Below are positions 9,648 through 19,689 of a DNA stretch of 64,000 nt, piece after piece. Source of the stretch: JAMXLO01 sp963819855 (GTDB lineage Bacteria > Pseudomonadota > Alphaproteobacteria > Acetobacterales > Acetobacteraceae); NCBI GenBank assembly GCA_963819855.1, contig CAWFYC010000035.1:1-64000 (forward strand). The letters are read 5' to 3'. Within the stretch, counting starts at the first letter, position 1; every line of letters begins with the position of its first letter. The notes beneath the pieces are model-generated. The model made no database searches and was not told the origin of the DNA. It saw only the letters and a list, made by a program, of their open reading frames with translations. The translations under genes and the position numbers were made by a program.

Positions 9648-10154
9648 TCAGACCCTCTGGTGCAACACGCAGACCAGCGTGAACAGCCGCCGCGCGGTCG
9701 GAAAGTCGATGGCGATCTTGCCGTCGAGCCGCTGGCGCATCAGCGCCGCACCTTCGTTGTGCAGCCCGCGCCGGCCCATGTCGATCGCCTGGATGCGCTC
9801 GGCGTGGCCTTCTTCCACCGCCTTGATATGGCTGTCCACCAGAAGCTGATAGTCCTTCACCAGACCGCGGAACGGCCCGAGCGCCAGTCCGATCACCGCC
9901 AGCCTGGTGCCGTTACCGCGACGAACGTCGAACACCAGCCGGCCATCCTGCACCGCGAGGTGCAGCATGAACGGTCCATCCGCCGCGACGTCCGGCTTCA
10001 CAGTCAGCGGCACGAAGTGGTTCTCCGCCGCGAGGTCGGCGACCGCCTGGGCGCGATCGGCTTCCAGTGCCGCCGGCAGCGAGGAAGGAATCTCTCCGTC
10101 CAGCACCACGCGGGACAACCGCCCGTCCACAATGCCGGACGGCTGCCTGCTCAT
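9648..10154 (-). CDS. UPF0262 family protein
   Basis: This 168-residue member of UPF0262, a family of unknown function largely confined to alphaproteobacteria, has diagnostic blocks: RAQAVADLAAENHF (about residue 35), an RDGRLVFDVR-like QDGRLVFDVRRGNG, FRGLVKDYQLLVDSHIKAVE, and DMGRRGLHNEGA ending with FTLVCVLHQRV. The start ATG 10154 overlaps the intended stop of the DUF983 gene by 4 nt, showing that the two genes normally form a coupled operon with mtnA downstream. Confidence 0.9.
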   Translation of the reverse strand: MSRQPSGIVDGRLSRVVLDGEIPSSLPAALEADRAQAVADLAAENHFVPLTVKPDVAADGPFMLHLAVQDGRLVFDVRRGNGTRLAVIGLALGPFRGLVKDYQLLVDSHIKAVEEGHAERIQAIDMGRRGLHNEGAALMRQRLDGKIAIDFPTARRLFTLVCVLHQRV

Positions 10155-10571
10155 CCGATTTCGGTGTCGGTCTTCAGCATGTTGAAGCTCAACAACAGCC
10201 CGACCGTGGCACCCTTGACCGGCCGGATCAGCCCGATGCGCCAGGATCGCGGTGAGCGGCACGAAAATCGCCGACAGCAGCCAGGTGGGCGGATCGGCCT
10301 GTATCTGCATGATCAGCATGGCCGGGATGACGATGTGGCCGACGATCAGGATGGTGAAATAAGGCGGCGCATCATCGGCACGCGCCAAGCCAAGCGGCGC
10401 GGCGCAGTGCTCGCATTGCGCGACCACGCGGAGAAAGCCATCGAACGCCCTGCCCTTCCCGCAGACCGGGCAGCGCCCCATGAGACCGCGGCCCAGCGCG
10501 GTCGCCAGCGACGGCACCGGCCAGGGCGGCTTCGGCGTGGTGCGGTCCGGCTGCCAGCGGATCGGGGCCAT
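10151..10571 (-). pseudogene. DUF983 family membrane protein, frameshifted
   Basis: DUF983 proteins are small membrane proteins with an N-terminal zinc-ribbon-like motif. Here CPVCGKGRAF and CEHCAAPLG give the two CxxC pairs, followed by ADDAPPYFTILIVGH and two membrane segments. After AILA the frame runs into nonsense, while the +1 frame continues with LIRPVKGATVGLLLSFNMLK, the expected C-terminus, and stops exactly where UPF0262 begins (ATGA). One extra base within 10238-10241 (GCGC) explains this. ATG 10571 has AAGGA upstream. Without correction, the frame fuses uselessly into UPF0262. Real lesion or sequencing error cannot be told from the sequence. Confidence 0.82.
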
Positions 10572-10656
10572 GGGCAGTTTCCTTGCAATTCGGGTGCCGT
10601 CGCGACCCCATATCAGTCCGCTTGATCGCGCCGGCCAGTGGGCGGACAGTATCTGC

Positions 10657-11289
10657 ATGGCACGTATTCTCGTGGTCAACCCCAACTCGTCGGTTGCCTG
10701 CTCCGACGGCATTTCGGCCGCGTTGGCGCCGTTCCGTCTGCCCGGGGGACCGGCGTTCGATGTGGTCACGCTACGCGAGGGCCCGCCGGCGATCTACGAC
10801 TGGCGCGACTGGCATAGCGTGGTGGAGCCGCTATGCCGCCTGATCGAGCGCGAACCGGCGGACGCCTACGTGATCGCGTGCGCCTCGGATCCGGGCATCG
10901 AGGCCGCCCGTGCGACGACGAAGCGGCCGGTGTTCGGCGTATTCCGTGCGGCAGTGGCGGTCGCGGTGGCGCGCGCCGAGCGGTTCGGCGTGATTGCTAT
11001 CGTCGACGCATCCAAGGCCCGCCATCTTGCCGCACTGCGCGCAATGGGGCTGGAGCGCCGACTTGCCGCCGAGGTCGCGCTGAACGTCTCGATGGAGACG
11101 TTGCTGGAGCCGGACGCGGCGCGCGTGCGGCTGATCGAGGCCGCGCGCGCATGCACCGCCGCAGGTGCGGGAACGGTGATCCTCGGCTGCACCGGCATGG
11201 CGCATCACCGCGCCGCGGTCGAGGATGCCGCCGGCCTGCCGGTGATCGAACCGTGTCAGGCAGCGGCGGCGATCGCGCTGACCGCGTAG
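10657..11289 (+). CDS. Aspartate/glutamate (hydantoin) racemase family protein
   Basis: The 210-residue protein belongs to the Asp/Glu/hydantoin racemase superfamily, which uses two cysteines for cofactor-free racemisation or related chemistry. It starts with ARILVVNPNSS, and the two catalytic cysteines are in VIACASDPG (about residue 77) and VILGCTGM (about 177). Hydantoin racemase and maleate isomerase/AMDase relatives share these features, so the substrate is open. The start ATG 10657 is at the conserved N-terminus. It is divergent from the DUF983 gene with 85 bp between starts. Confidence 0.87.
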   Translation: MARILVVNPNSSVACSDGISAALAPFRLPGGPAFDVVTLREGPPAIYDWRDWHSVVEPLCRLIEREPADAYVIACASDPGIEAARATTKRPVFGVFRAAVAVAVARAERFGVIAIVDASKARHLAALRAMGLERRLAAEVALNVSMETLLEPDAARVRLIEAARACTAAGAGTVILGCTGMAHHRAAVEDAAGLPVIEPCQAAAAIALTA

Positions 11290-11293
11290 CGGG

Positions 11294-11470
11294 CTACGCT
11301 TCGACGTTCACCTTGTGCTGGACGACCGCACGGGCTTGCTTCGCCCGTTCGATCGCCGGATCAGGCTTGTTGTTGTCGTGATCGCCGTCGCGATCGACCG
11401 GCTTCGTCGCCTGGCCGAGCTGGGCCATCTGTGGGACAGCAATCGTCGAGACGGCACCGATAGCACTCAT
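11294..11470 (-). CDS. Tiny protein (58 aa), MSxIGAV family
   Basis: This 58-residue product begins MSAIGAV and ends VQHKVNVEA. A second tiny gene at 14675-14845 begins MSGIGAV and ends VQPHKLDLEA, so both ends are shared while the middle differs. The start has AGGAG at good spacing, which supports expression. The middle is hydrophilic and likely disordered. The pair brackets the tail-collar cassette. I do not recognise the family; function unknown. Confidence 0.6.
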   Translation of the reverse strand: MSAIGAVSTIAVPQMAQLGQATKPVDRDGDHDNNKPDPAIERAKQARAVVQHKVNVEA

Positions 11471-11647
11471 GAGACACTCCTCGGAGGAGGGGGCGCCGTT
11501 TTGCCGCATGCATCGCCGCGGCGGCCTCCGCCAGGGCGTTGGCCAATAATGGCGCCGCAATGGTTACCGTGCTGCTAAGATCGGGCGACGTAATGGTTGA
11601 CGTAGGGTATTTTGGCCTGATCGGAAACTCGTGCCGTCAATTTGTTC

Positions 11648-11738
11648 GATGGGTTTCGCTGCGCTCTACCCATCCTACGAGTTGGCGCACGCGTTGCCGT
11701 ACTTGCCGTAGGATGGGTAGAGCGCAGCGAAACCCATC
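11648..11738. repeat. Long palindromic intergenic repeat (REP-like)
   Basis: Two 32-bp arms (11648-11679 and 11707-11738) are perfect inverted copies around a 27-bp loop. The arm core GGATGGGTAGAGCGCAGCG is of the kind found as dispersed palindromes in many bacterial genomes, as far as I recall. The GNAT gene's stop codon lies at the inner edge of the right arm, so the hairpin could end or protect that transcript. Confidence 0.88.
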
Positions 11739-12291
11739 ATCTCGTCGCGATTCCACTTCGCCTGAGACCGCTCGTGGTAGCCGCGGGCGCCTGCCACTGC
11801 AGCAGCACGAACGGCGGCGCATAACCGGTTTCCACAAAGCCGAGGCGGCCGAACAGTTTCAGCGACGGAGCATTCTGCGCCAGCACACTGGCCCGCGCCG
11901 GCAAGCCCAGCCGACGCGGTTCGTCCAGAAGCTGCAGCATCAGTGCGGTCGCCAACCCTCGCCCCTGCACAAACGGCAACAACGCGAGATCGACATAGGT
12001 GACGCAGCCATCCCCCACGTCGGTGACAATTCGCCCAATCGGCTCTCCGGCAAGTTCGATCACTTCGAAACGCGCCGTGGGATAGTCGCGCCGGTAGGTC
12101 GCCGTCATGGATGCGTACTGCATCCGCAGCAGGAAGTCCTTGCCCGCTGCGTCGATCGGCATCGTCACCATGTCCGCTGCCTTGGTGGCTGCGAACAGCG
12201 CATAGTGAAACGCCGCATCGGCTTCGGTGTCGCGCATCGGCCGCAACGTCAGTGCACCGTCCGCGGTCGGCAAAGTCACATCCACCGGCAT
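11737..12291 (-). CDS. GNAT family N-acetyltransferase
   Basis: This 184-residue acetyltransferase transfers acetyl from acetyl-CoA to an unknown acceptor. It has the N-terminal LTLRPMRDTEADAAFHYALF, the beta4 strand YVDLALLPFVQGRGLATALM containing the pyrophosphate-binding QGRGLA loop (about residue 113), and the C-terminal LFGRLGFVETGYAPPF. The start ATG 12291 begins the conserved part; the longer frame upstream lacks homology. It lies beside DUF6916 and tail-collar genes, an association I recall from other genomes. The stop falls within a long palindrome. Confidence 0.85.
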   Translation of the reverse strand: MPVDVTLPTADGALTLRPMRDTEADAAFHYALFAATKAADMVTMPIDAAGKDFLLRMQYASMTATYRRDYPTARFEVIELAGEPIGRIVTDVGDGCVTYVDLALLPFVQGRGLATALMLQLLDEPRRLGLPARASVLAQNAPSLKLFGRLGFVETGYAPPFVLLQWQAPAATTSGLRRSGIATR

Positions 12292-12371
12292 CGCCCGACA
12301 TCGCCGTGCTCTCGACAACGCCACCCTTCTCTCGCATCGTTCGCTGCTCTGCAAGGCCAGGACACGGCAGC

Positions 12372-12662
12372 ATGACCGACGCACCAGACGCCACCAGCTT
12401 TGCGCCGTACATCGGCAAGACGGTATCCCTGCCCGATGGGCACGCGCTCACTCTGGTGACCGTGGACCAGCGCGGCGCGCATGCAGCGGAGACCGCGATG
12501 CGCGCCCCGTTCAGCCTGAAGCTGCGTGGCCCGCCCGTGCCGATCGTGCCCGAAGGCATGCACCGCCTCGTCTTCGGCGATGGCGCAGGGTTTGAACTGT
12601 ATCTGATTCCCGTCCACACGCCGTCTCGCGACCATCAGGACTATCAGGTCGTATTCAACTGA
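12372..12662 (+). CDS. DUF6916 family protein
   Basis: This 96-residue protein has the pattern of DUF6916: an N-terminal F-PYIGKTVSLPDGHALTL, the central block APFSLKLRGPPVPIVPEGMHRL, and a C-terminal FELYLIPVHTPSRDHQDYQVVFN ending in the typical VFN. It is predicted to be a small beta-rich cytoplasmic protein; the family's role is unknown. It points toward the three tail-collar genes on the other strand and probably belongs with them functionally. Confidence 0.8.
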   Translation: MTDAPDATSFAPYIGKTVSLPDGHALTLVTVDQRGAHAAETAMRAPFSLKLRGPPVPIVPEGMHRLVFGDGAGFELYLIPVHTPSRDHQDYQVVFN

Positions 12663-12684
12663 TCGCAGCGCGCCCGCGGCCGCT

Positions 12685-13230
12685 TCAGTTGCGCGACGGA
12701 AAGATTCCGAACAACGCGATGCAGTAGTTGAGCCCGAGGAACGGCATGCGGTTCTCGTGGGGCTGTCCGCCAATGACGCTCAAAGCCCCCATGGCGACCG
12801 TCGGCGCGGCCGAACTGTAGATGCTCACCGCCGGTGATCCGGTTTCGTTGGCATAGCCACTGCCCAACGTGACCGAACCACTCGGCACGTTGGTGCCGCC
12901 TGTCGTCCCGTTGTTCACCGCGGTGATCGTATGACTATGGCTGCCGGACGGCATCTCGGACAGCGTCAGCGTGTGCGATTCCTGGCCGCCCTGCTGTCCG
13001 AGGTTGTACGATGCGAGGCCCGGTCCCTGGCCAAAGCCGTTGGCAATGCGCCCGCGCAGATCGGGCAGCGCGAAGTTCGACACGCCGTCGCCGCCGAAGG
13101 TCGTGCCTAGCAGAGAGAACAGCGCGGTATTCTGCGAGATCGGCAGCAGCTGTCCGGCGCAGAAGGCCCAGCCGTTCGGAGCGAAGTTGTACGGAAAGGC
13201 TTCGATCTCACCAATAAATGGCTGTGCCAT
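12685..13230 (-). CDS. Tail-collar domain protein (MdpB-like), copy 1
   Basis: This 181-residue protein contains the phage tail collar domain, as in so-called microcystin-dependent protein MdpB. The N-terminus FIGEIEAFPYNFAPNGWAFC, then LLPISQNTALFSLLGTTFGG and FALPDLRGR (about residue 52), is diagnostic. A glycine/serine/threonine-rich middle (about 85-155) precedes the shared end HENRMPFLGLNYCIALFGIF. It is the last of three tandem paralogues on the minus strand; 48 bp separate it from copy 2. No other phage structural genes are near, so this is a chromosomal cassette, not a prophage. Function unproven. Confidence 0.92.
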   Translation of the reverse strand: MAQPFIGEIEAFPYNFAPNGWAFCAGQLLPISQNTALFSLLGTTFGGDGVSNFALPDLRGRIANGFGQGPGLASYNLGQQGGQESHTLTLSEMPSGSHSHTITAVNNGTTGGTNVPSGSVTLGSGYANETGSPAVSIYSSAAPTVAMGALSVIGGQPHENRMPFLGLNYCIALFGIFPSRN

Positions 13231-13278
13231 GCTCGCATTCTCCGTCCGCGCGCCGCAGCGGCGCGGTTTCAGTCGATA

Positions 13279-13821
13279 CTAGTTGCGCGCCGGGAAGATC
13301 CCCTGCAACGCGATGCACCAGTTCAGCGTCAGATACGGCTGCAGATTGTTGTGGCCGACTCCGCCGCCGGGCACCGACGCAACCTGGCCGGCCGCGAGGT
13401 TCACCGCGGCGGCGGGCGCCGCGTAGGTGTTGACCGCAAATCCGCCGCCGCGCCCGGTGCCATGCGCCTCGGCCGGAAGCGCGCCGTTCGGCGCATTGGT
13501 CGTCGCGGAGACAGCAAAGGCCATCAATCCGTGGGTGTGCGAAGGAGTTGTCGCGGTGAGCAGAGTGACGTGCTCCGCGCCCTGCATGTTACCGACGTTA
13601 TAGGGCGACAGCCCCGGCCCCTGGCCTTGCCCGTTCGGCACCCGGCCCCGCAGGTCGGGCAGTGCGAAATTCGAAGTGCCATTGCCGCCGAACTGCGTCC
13701 CTAACAGCGAGAACAGCGCGGTGTTCTGGTTGATCGGCAGCAACTGGCCTTGGCAGAACGCCCATCCAAGGGGCGCGAAATTGTACGGGTACAGGGTTAT
13801 CTGCCCGAGAAATGGTGTCAT
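13279..13821 (-). CDS. Tail-collar domain protein, copy 2
   Basis: A 180-residue paralogue of the neighbouring collar proteins. It starts MTPFLGQITLYPYNFAPLGW, has LLPINQNTALFSLLGTQFGG, FALPDLRGRVPNG and the ending HNNLQPYLTLNWCIALQGIF. The middle is Ala/Gly-rich, different from copy 1, so the copies have diverged mainly in the likely surface-exposed part. It lies between copies 1 and 3 with short spacers (48 and 33 bp), so one transcript probably covers all three. Confidence 0.92.
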   Translation of the reverse strand: MTPFLGQITLYPYNFAPLGWAFCQGQLLPINQNTALFSLLGTQFGGNGTSNFALPDLRGRVPNGQGQGPGLSPYNVGNMQGAEHVTLLTATTPSHTHGLMAFAVSATTNAPNGALPAEAHGTGRGGGFAVNTYAAPAAAVNLAAGQVASVPGGGVGHNNLQPYLTLNWCIALQGIFPARN

Positions 13822-13854
13822 CCGTTACGCTCCTGCCTGGCCGTGGCCAGAACG

Positions 13855-14380
13855 TCATGACCGCGAGGGGTAAACCCCGTTGAGGCTGATGATGTAGGTG
13901 ACTGTCGTCGTGGGCTGCCGGTTTTCATGCGGGCCGCCACCGCCCGGGCTGTTTGCGACCGTGCTGCCTGCCAGTGTGGCTGACGCGCCGGCACTGGCAT
14001 ACATCGGCGTTCCGGTCGCAGGCGTGCCGAGTACCGCCCCCGTGCCAGGCGTCGGCGTCGTCGCCGTTGTTGCCCCTGCCAGCGCATGCGTGTGGCTTGC
14101 GAACTGGCCGCTGATCAGCGTGACCGATTTCGACGCCGGCGATCTCGCCGAGCTGGTATGGCTGAAGTCCGGGTCCCTGGCCGGCGCCGAGCACGGTTCG
14201 CCCGCGCAGATCCGGCAACCCGAACGTCGTCTGGCCGTCGCCGCCGAATGTGGTGCCCAGTAGGGAGAACAACGCAGTGTTTTGGTTGATCGGCAGCAGC
14301 GCTCCATCGCAGAGGTGCCAGCCGACCGGGGCGAAATTGAACCCGACCGCAATCACCTGACCAACAAACGGGTCGCTCAT
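13855..14380 (-). pseudogene. Tail-collar domain protein, copy 3, frameshifted
   Basis: This is the first gene of the collar triplet. The N-terminal frame reads MSDPFVGQVIAVGFNFAPVGW, LLPINQNTALFSLLGTTFGG and FGLPDLRGR, then LGEIAGVE. The expected continuation SVTLISGQFASHTHALAG and the end HENRQPTTTVTYIISLNGVY are in the next frame. One extra base in the TTT run at 14128-14130 accounts for it; the total length of 526 nt is one more than a multiple of three. If the base is an artefact, the gene is intact at about 174 residues. Confidence 0.85.
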
Positions 14381-14674
14381 GCGTGCTCGCCCCCCTTCCC
14401 CATTTCATCTGGTGCGAACCACCGGTCCGCGCCGATGGTCACGTCCATCATTCAGGCAGACAGCGCGGCAACGCATCAACCCCAGGCGGCCGTCCCTCGA
14501 GCGCCTGATTTCGAGGGTCTCGCAGGGTTGTAAAGCACCGGTATTCGTATCGCAGAATACCTAACAGCACGCTCAGATACGCGCAACGATTGTTTTGTGA
14601 ACCGTCAAGCCATTCTGAAAATTGCCGACCAAGGTGCCGTTGCCGGCTGCTGCATGGTGGCACAATCCGCCACG

Positions 14675-14845
14675 CTAGGCCTCGAGGTCCAGCTTGTGCG
14701 GTTGCACCTCGACGAGGTCGGCATCCGTCGGTGCCTCGCGAGGACGGCGCGGCGGCGACCCCTTGCCGCCATCGCGCTCCGACGGCTGGCGTCCCTCGGC
14801 AGGCTTGCGCTTGTCGGCCGGGGCGACGGCACCAATTCCGCTCAT
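14675..14845 (-). CDS. Tiny protein (56 aa), MSxIGAV family
   Basis: This 56-residue product begins MSGIGAV and ends VQPHKLDLEA, mirroring the ends of the tiny protein at 11294-11470. AGGAG is placed before ATG 14845. The middle is rich in Lys, Arg, Pro and Glu and is likely disordered. It lies upstream of the collar triplet on the same strand, about 290 bp away, and just downstream of the broken giant kinase. Function unknown. Confidence 0.58.
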   Translation of the reverse strand: MSGIGAVAPADKRKPAEGRQPSERDGGKGSPPRRPREAPTDADLVEVQPHKLDLEA

Positions 14846-16149
14846 CGGGTGCTCCTGGCACATCATCGGTTAGCGCGGAGTTAACGCCGTGGCTACCACT
14901 GGCGCGGCAGGCGTACGGTGAATTCGGTAAATGCACCGGCCTGACTGTCGACGGTGATGCTGCCGCCGTGCTGCTGCGTCACGATGTCGTAGCTGATCGA
15001 GAGGCCGAGGCCAGTGCCCTCGCCGGTCGGCTTGGTGGTGAAGAACGGCTGGAACAACCTGTCCCTGATCTCCGGCGGGAATACCGATGCCGTTGTCGCG
15101 CACGCCGATGTCGACCGCGTCGCCGAGTTCGCGCGTTGTGACCTTCAGCGTGGGCTCGTACTCCGGCGCCGTCTCGCTCCGCGCGCGCTTGGTGGCGGCG
15201 TAGAAGCCGTTGCTGAACAGATTCAACAACACCCGGGTCACATCCTGTGGCACCAGCTCGACCGGCGCGATGCCCGCGGCGAATTCGCGTTGCAGTGTGA
15301 TGTTGAAGCTCTGGTCCTGCGCGCGGGCACCGTGATAGGCGAGGTTCAGCGCCTCCTCGACCAGCGTGTTGAGATCGACGCGCCGGCGCTCGCCGGACCC
15401 GCCACGCGAATGTTCCAGCATGCTGCGGACGATGCCGTCGGCACGCCGACCATGCTCGGTGATCTTTTCCAGATTGCTGGTCAGCATGCCCACGACTTCG
15501 TCCACCTCGGCGCGCCCGGCTTCGTCCAACGCGGTCAGTGCAGGCGCGGCGGCCTCCTTCAGTTCGCCGAGCAGCTCGACCGACAGGATGGCGAAGTTGT
15601 TGACGAAGTTGAGCGGGTTCTTGATTTCGTGCGCGATGCCGGCGGTGAGCTGGCCAAGCGAGGCCATCTTCTCGGCCTGGATCAGGTTGGCCTGCGCGGC
15701 TTTGAGGTCACGATAGGCGGCCTCGATGGTACGGCTGGCCTGTTCAGCCGCGTCGCGGGCGGCGCGAAGTTCGGCCTCGCTGCGTTTCCGCTCGGTGATG
15801 TCGGCGAAGATCAGCACGAAGCCGCCGGCCGGGACCGGATTGTGACGGACCTCGATGATCCTGCCGTCGGGGCGGGCGCGTTCGAACACGTAGTGTTCGC
15901 CGGCTCGCTGCTGGAAAAAGCGGAGCTGAGCCTCCGGATCGACACCCGGCCCGTACTCGCCGCGTTCGGTGAGATAGCGGATATAGTCCGCATAGGTCTG
16001 CCGCTCGGCGAGGATTTCGTCGGGCACGTCGAGCAGTTCCTGGAACTTGCGGTTCCAGGCCACCAGGCGCGGCGTTTCGTCGAACATGGCAACACCATCG
16101 CCCATGTTCTCGAAAGTGACGCGGAGTTCTTCCTGGCGCTGGCGGATTT

Positions 16150-19100
16150 CATCCAGCAGCCGCGCATTCTCCATCGCGATCACCGCCTGGGCGGCGAAGT
16201 TCTCCAGCAGCGCGATCTCTTTCTCCGAGAACGGACGCACTTCCGGGCGGTTCGCACTGATCAGGCCGAGCAAGGCATCGTCCTTGCGCAGCGGCACAAT
16301 CAGAACGGTCCGCACATCTGTGTACTTCAGCAACGCGCGCAAGATCCGGTAGTCCGGACTTACCTCGATCGCACGGATGTCCGCGATCTGACGGAAGCGT
16401 GCCCCGCGTATCAGCTCCCGAGTGAACGCATTGGGGGGCAAGGGATGCTGCATCAGCACGGCAACCTGTTCGGGGAAACCATGCGTCGCCACCGCATGGA
16501 AATGCCCGTCTTGGTAGATCGTCAGGTTACCCACGGTCGCACCGCACAAGCTGTGTGCCTTCTCAAGTATCGCGTCGAATACCGGAGTCAGATCGCCAGG
16601 GTTTGCATTGATGACCTGCAATACCTCGGCGGTCGCGGTCTGCTGTTCCAGCGCCTCGCGCTGCTCGGTCAGCAATCGCGCGTTCTCCATCGCGATCACC
16701 GCCTGGGCGGCGAAGTTTTGCAACAGGTAGATCTGGCGGTCGCTGAACGGCCGGACTTCCCGCCGGTATGAGGCAAGCACCCCAAGCAACGCATCGTCCT
16801 TGCGCATGGGTATCCATAGGCAAGTACGGGCGCCAAGCGCCTCAACGAGCCATACGCGGCTAGGGACGCCGGCGCGGTACGCATCGGTATCTTTCACGTC
16901 CGGGATGTGAATGAATTGGGCCCCATCGACCAGGTCGGCCAGCGCGCTGCCTGGCTCGGGGCTGAGGGTGGTTTCTGTCGCCGATTGCTCACCAGTGAAT
17001 ACGTGGAAGACCGAGCCGTCATAGGTCGCCAGTACGCCAAATTCCGACTGAGCCAGCCGCGCCGCCTTGTCGATCATCGCAGCAAAAACCGGGACCAGAT
17101 TTCCAGGTGAGGCATTGATGACGCGCAGCACCTCAGCGGTCGCCGTCTGCTCGTCGAGCGCTTCCTGTAACTCGGTCAGCAATCGCGCGTTCTCCATCGC
17201 GATCACCGCCTGGGCGGCGAAGTTCTCCAGCAGCGCGATCTCTTTGTCGGAGAATGCGCGGACCTCCGGGCGGAATGCGCTGATAAAGCCGAGCAGGACG
17301 CCGTCCTTGCGCAGCGGCACCAGCAACATGGTCCGCGCATCGGTGCTCTCTCGCGTTGCATCGTCCCATGGACTGTTCGGTCCCGGGTCGAATGCGCGAA
17401 TGTCCAGGATGTGCACAAAACGTTCGCCGTCAACGAGGGGTTGCCGTGAGCGGTTCGGCGGGGCGGGCTCTTGGAACAACGCCGCGACAGAAGCCGGCCA
17501 GCCATGCGTTGCCGCCGCGCGAAAATTCGTACCGTCATACAGCACCAAAGACCCGATCGCGGCGCCGCAAAGCGCGTGCGCCTTGTCCAGGATCGCCTCG
17601 AATACCGGCGTGACATCGCCGGGCGAAGCATTGATCACCTGCAACACCTCGGCCGTCGCGGTCTGGCGCTCCAGTGCTTCGCGCAATTCGCCGAGCAGCC
17701 TCGCGTTCTCGATCGCGATCACGGCCTGCGCGGCAAAATTCTCCAGCAACGCGATCTGCTTGTCGGAAAATGGCCTCACTTCCTGCCGATACACCTCGAC
17801 GAGCCCGAGCAGAGCATCGTCCTTGCGGAGCGGAACCGTGAGAATGGTTCGTATGCCGCCCAGCTCGACCATGGCGCGGCTATTGGGATAACCGTCGAGA
17901 TACGGCTGTTCGGCCATCAGATCCACGACCTGGAGCGTGCGCCGCGTCTGGATGGCCTGCGCAAAGCTGCTGTCGGGTATTGGTTCCGGCGAGTTCTGCT
18001 CTCTGAACGCCGCATAGGCCGACGGCACCCCGCGCTGAGCGGCGGAATGGAAGCGCTCACCGTCGTACGTATAGAGCGAGCCGAACGCGGCCTCGCATAG
18101 CCGCATCGCCTTGTCCAGCATCGTTTCGAACACCGGCGCAAGATTGCCGGGCGAGGAGTTGATGACCTGCAGCACCTCGGCGGTCGCGGTCTGCTGCTCC
18201 AGCGCCACCTTTTGTTCAGTGATCAGCCGCGTGTTCTCGATCGCGATGACGGCCTGGTCGGCGAATGTGCTGACGAGTTCGATCTGACGCGTGGTGAATG
18301 ATTCGATCCTCTGGCGCCCGAGGCCGATGACCCCGATCGGCGATCCGTCGCGCAACAGCGGCACGCCTAGCAACGTGTGAATATCGCCCACCCGCGCGTC
18401 GCCCTTCACCTCGTACTGCGGATCAGTCCAGGCATCGAGGATATGGACCGGGCGGGCTTCGAGTGCCACGCGGCCGACCAGCGTGCCAGTGCCTGGGCGG
18501 ATTCTCACCTCGCGTTCGATGCGCTCGTATTCCGGCAACTGGGAATATCCGCTCGCCCAACAGTATTCGCCATCGCGGTCTAGATAAATGGCAGCCTGAT
18601 CGGCACGGCATAGCCGGGCGGCCGTCGCGGCGACACTCTGAAACACCGGTTCGAGATCGAAGGTCGAACCGCTGATGACCCTCAGCACCTCGCTGGTCGC
18701 GGTCTGGTATTCGAGCGACTCTTGAAGGTCGCTGGTACGGGCACGCAGCTCATCGAGCAGCCGCGCGTTCTCAATCGCGATCACCGCCTGCGCGGCGAAG
18801 GTCTGCAACAGCGCGATCTGCTTGTCGGAAAACGGGCGGACTTCCTGCCGGTAGATGACGAAGTCGCCGAGAAAGGCGTCGTCTTTGCGCAGCGGAACCG
18901 CAAGCAGGGTTCGGCCGCCGCCCACCTCGACAAGAGTGCGCCGGATCGGGTCACCGGACTGGCCCGCCGGATCCTGTGCAACGTCGGCAATATGTACCAC
19001 GGAATCGCCGCCCAGCAGGCGGCTGTGCGCGTTATCCGAACCGAGTGAATGCGGAGCTCGTGTCAAGAACTCCGCAAACGCCGGCGGTACGCCGCGGACC

Positions 19101-19340
19101 GCGGCCGCATGAACCCGCTCGCCATCGTAGGTCCACAGCACACCGAAAGCGGCTCCGCATAATCCCAACGCCTTGTCGAGCATCGCAGCGAACACCGGCG
19201 CAAGCTCACCCGGCGAGTTGTTGATGACCTGGAGGACCTCAGCCGTCGCGGTCTGTCGTTCCAGCGCGTCCTGTTGCTCGGTCAGCAGCCGTGCGTTCTC
19301 CATCGCGATCACCGCCTGGGCGGCGAAGTTCTCCAACAGG
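16150..19340. repeat. Coding tandem repeats of the GAF units
   Basis: A stretch such as CATCGCGATCACCGCCTG recurs about every 507-542 bp (near 16170, 16690, 17190, 17705, 18240, 18770 and 19300, and beyond the insertion near 21940 and 22480). Each marks the C-terminal helix of one GAF domain. Several copies are nearly identical over 60 bp or more, so unequal crossing-over could change the GAF number. Confidence 0.88.
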
Positions 19341-19689
19341 GCGATCTCTTTGTCGCTATAAGGGCGAACTTCATGACGGTAAGCGGTGATATTGCCGAGC
19401 AGGGAGCCATCCTTGCGCAATGGCACTATCAGGTGGGTCCGCGCATCGGTGTTCTGGACGAGATTGCGGAGCACCTCATGGTCCGACGTCCCGACCGCCT
19501 TGATGTCCGGCATGTGAATAAAGCGCGCGCCGCGCAACAGCGGCAGGTGGTGACGGTTGGGCGGGTAGGGTTGGCGTATCAGCGCCGCATGCTGTTCCGG
19601 GATCCCGTGCGTGGCGACCGCCCGGAAATGCTCACCATCGTAGAGCACCAGGGCACCCATGGCCGCGCCGCACAGTCTATGCGCCTTCT

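Noticed and set aside
9648..10769. A single 373-residue open frame covering the UPF0262 and DUF983 region
   Set aside because: Its middle is a nonsense linker made by the frameshift; the two families are separate genes with an ATGA junction.
12685..14380. A prophage, suggested by three tail-collar proteins
   Set aside because: No integrase, capsid, terminase or lysis gene is present; the flanking genes are chromosomal.
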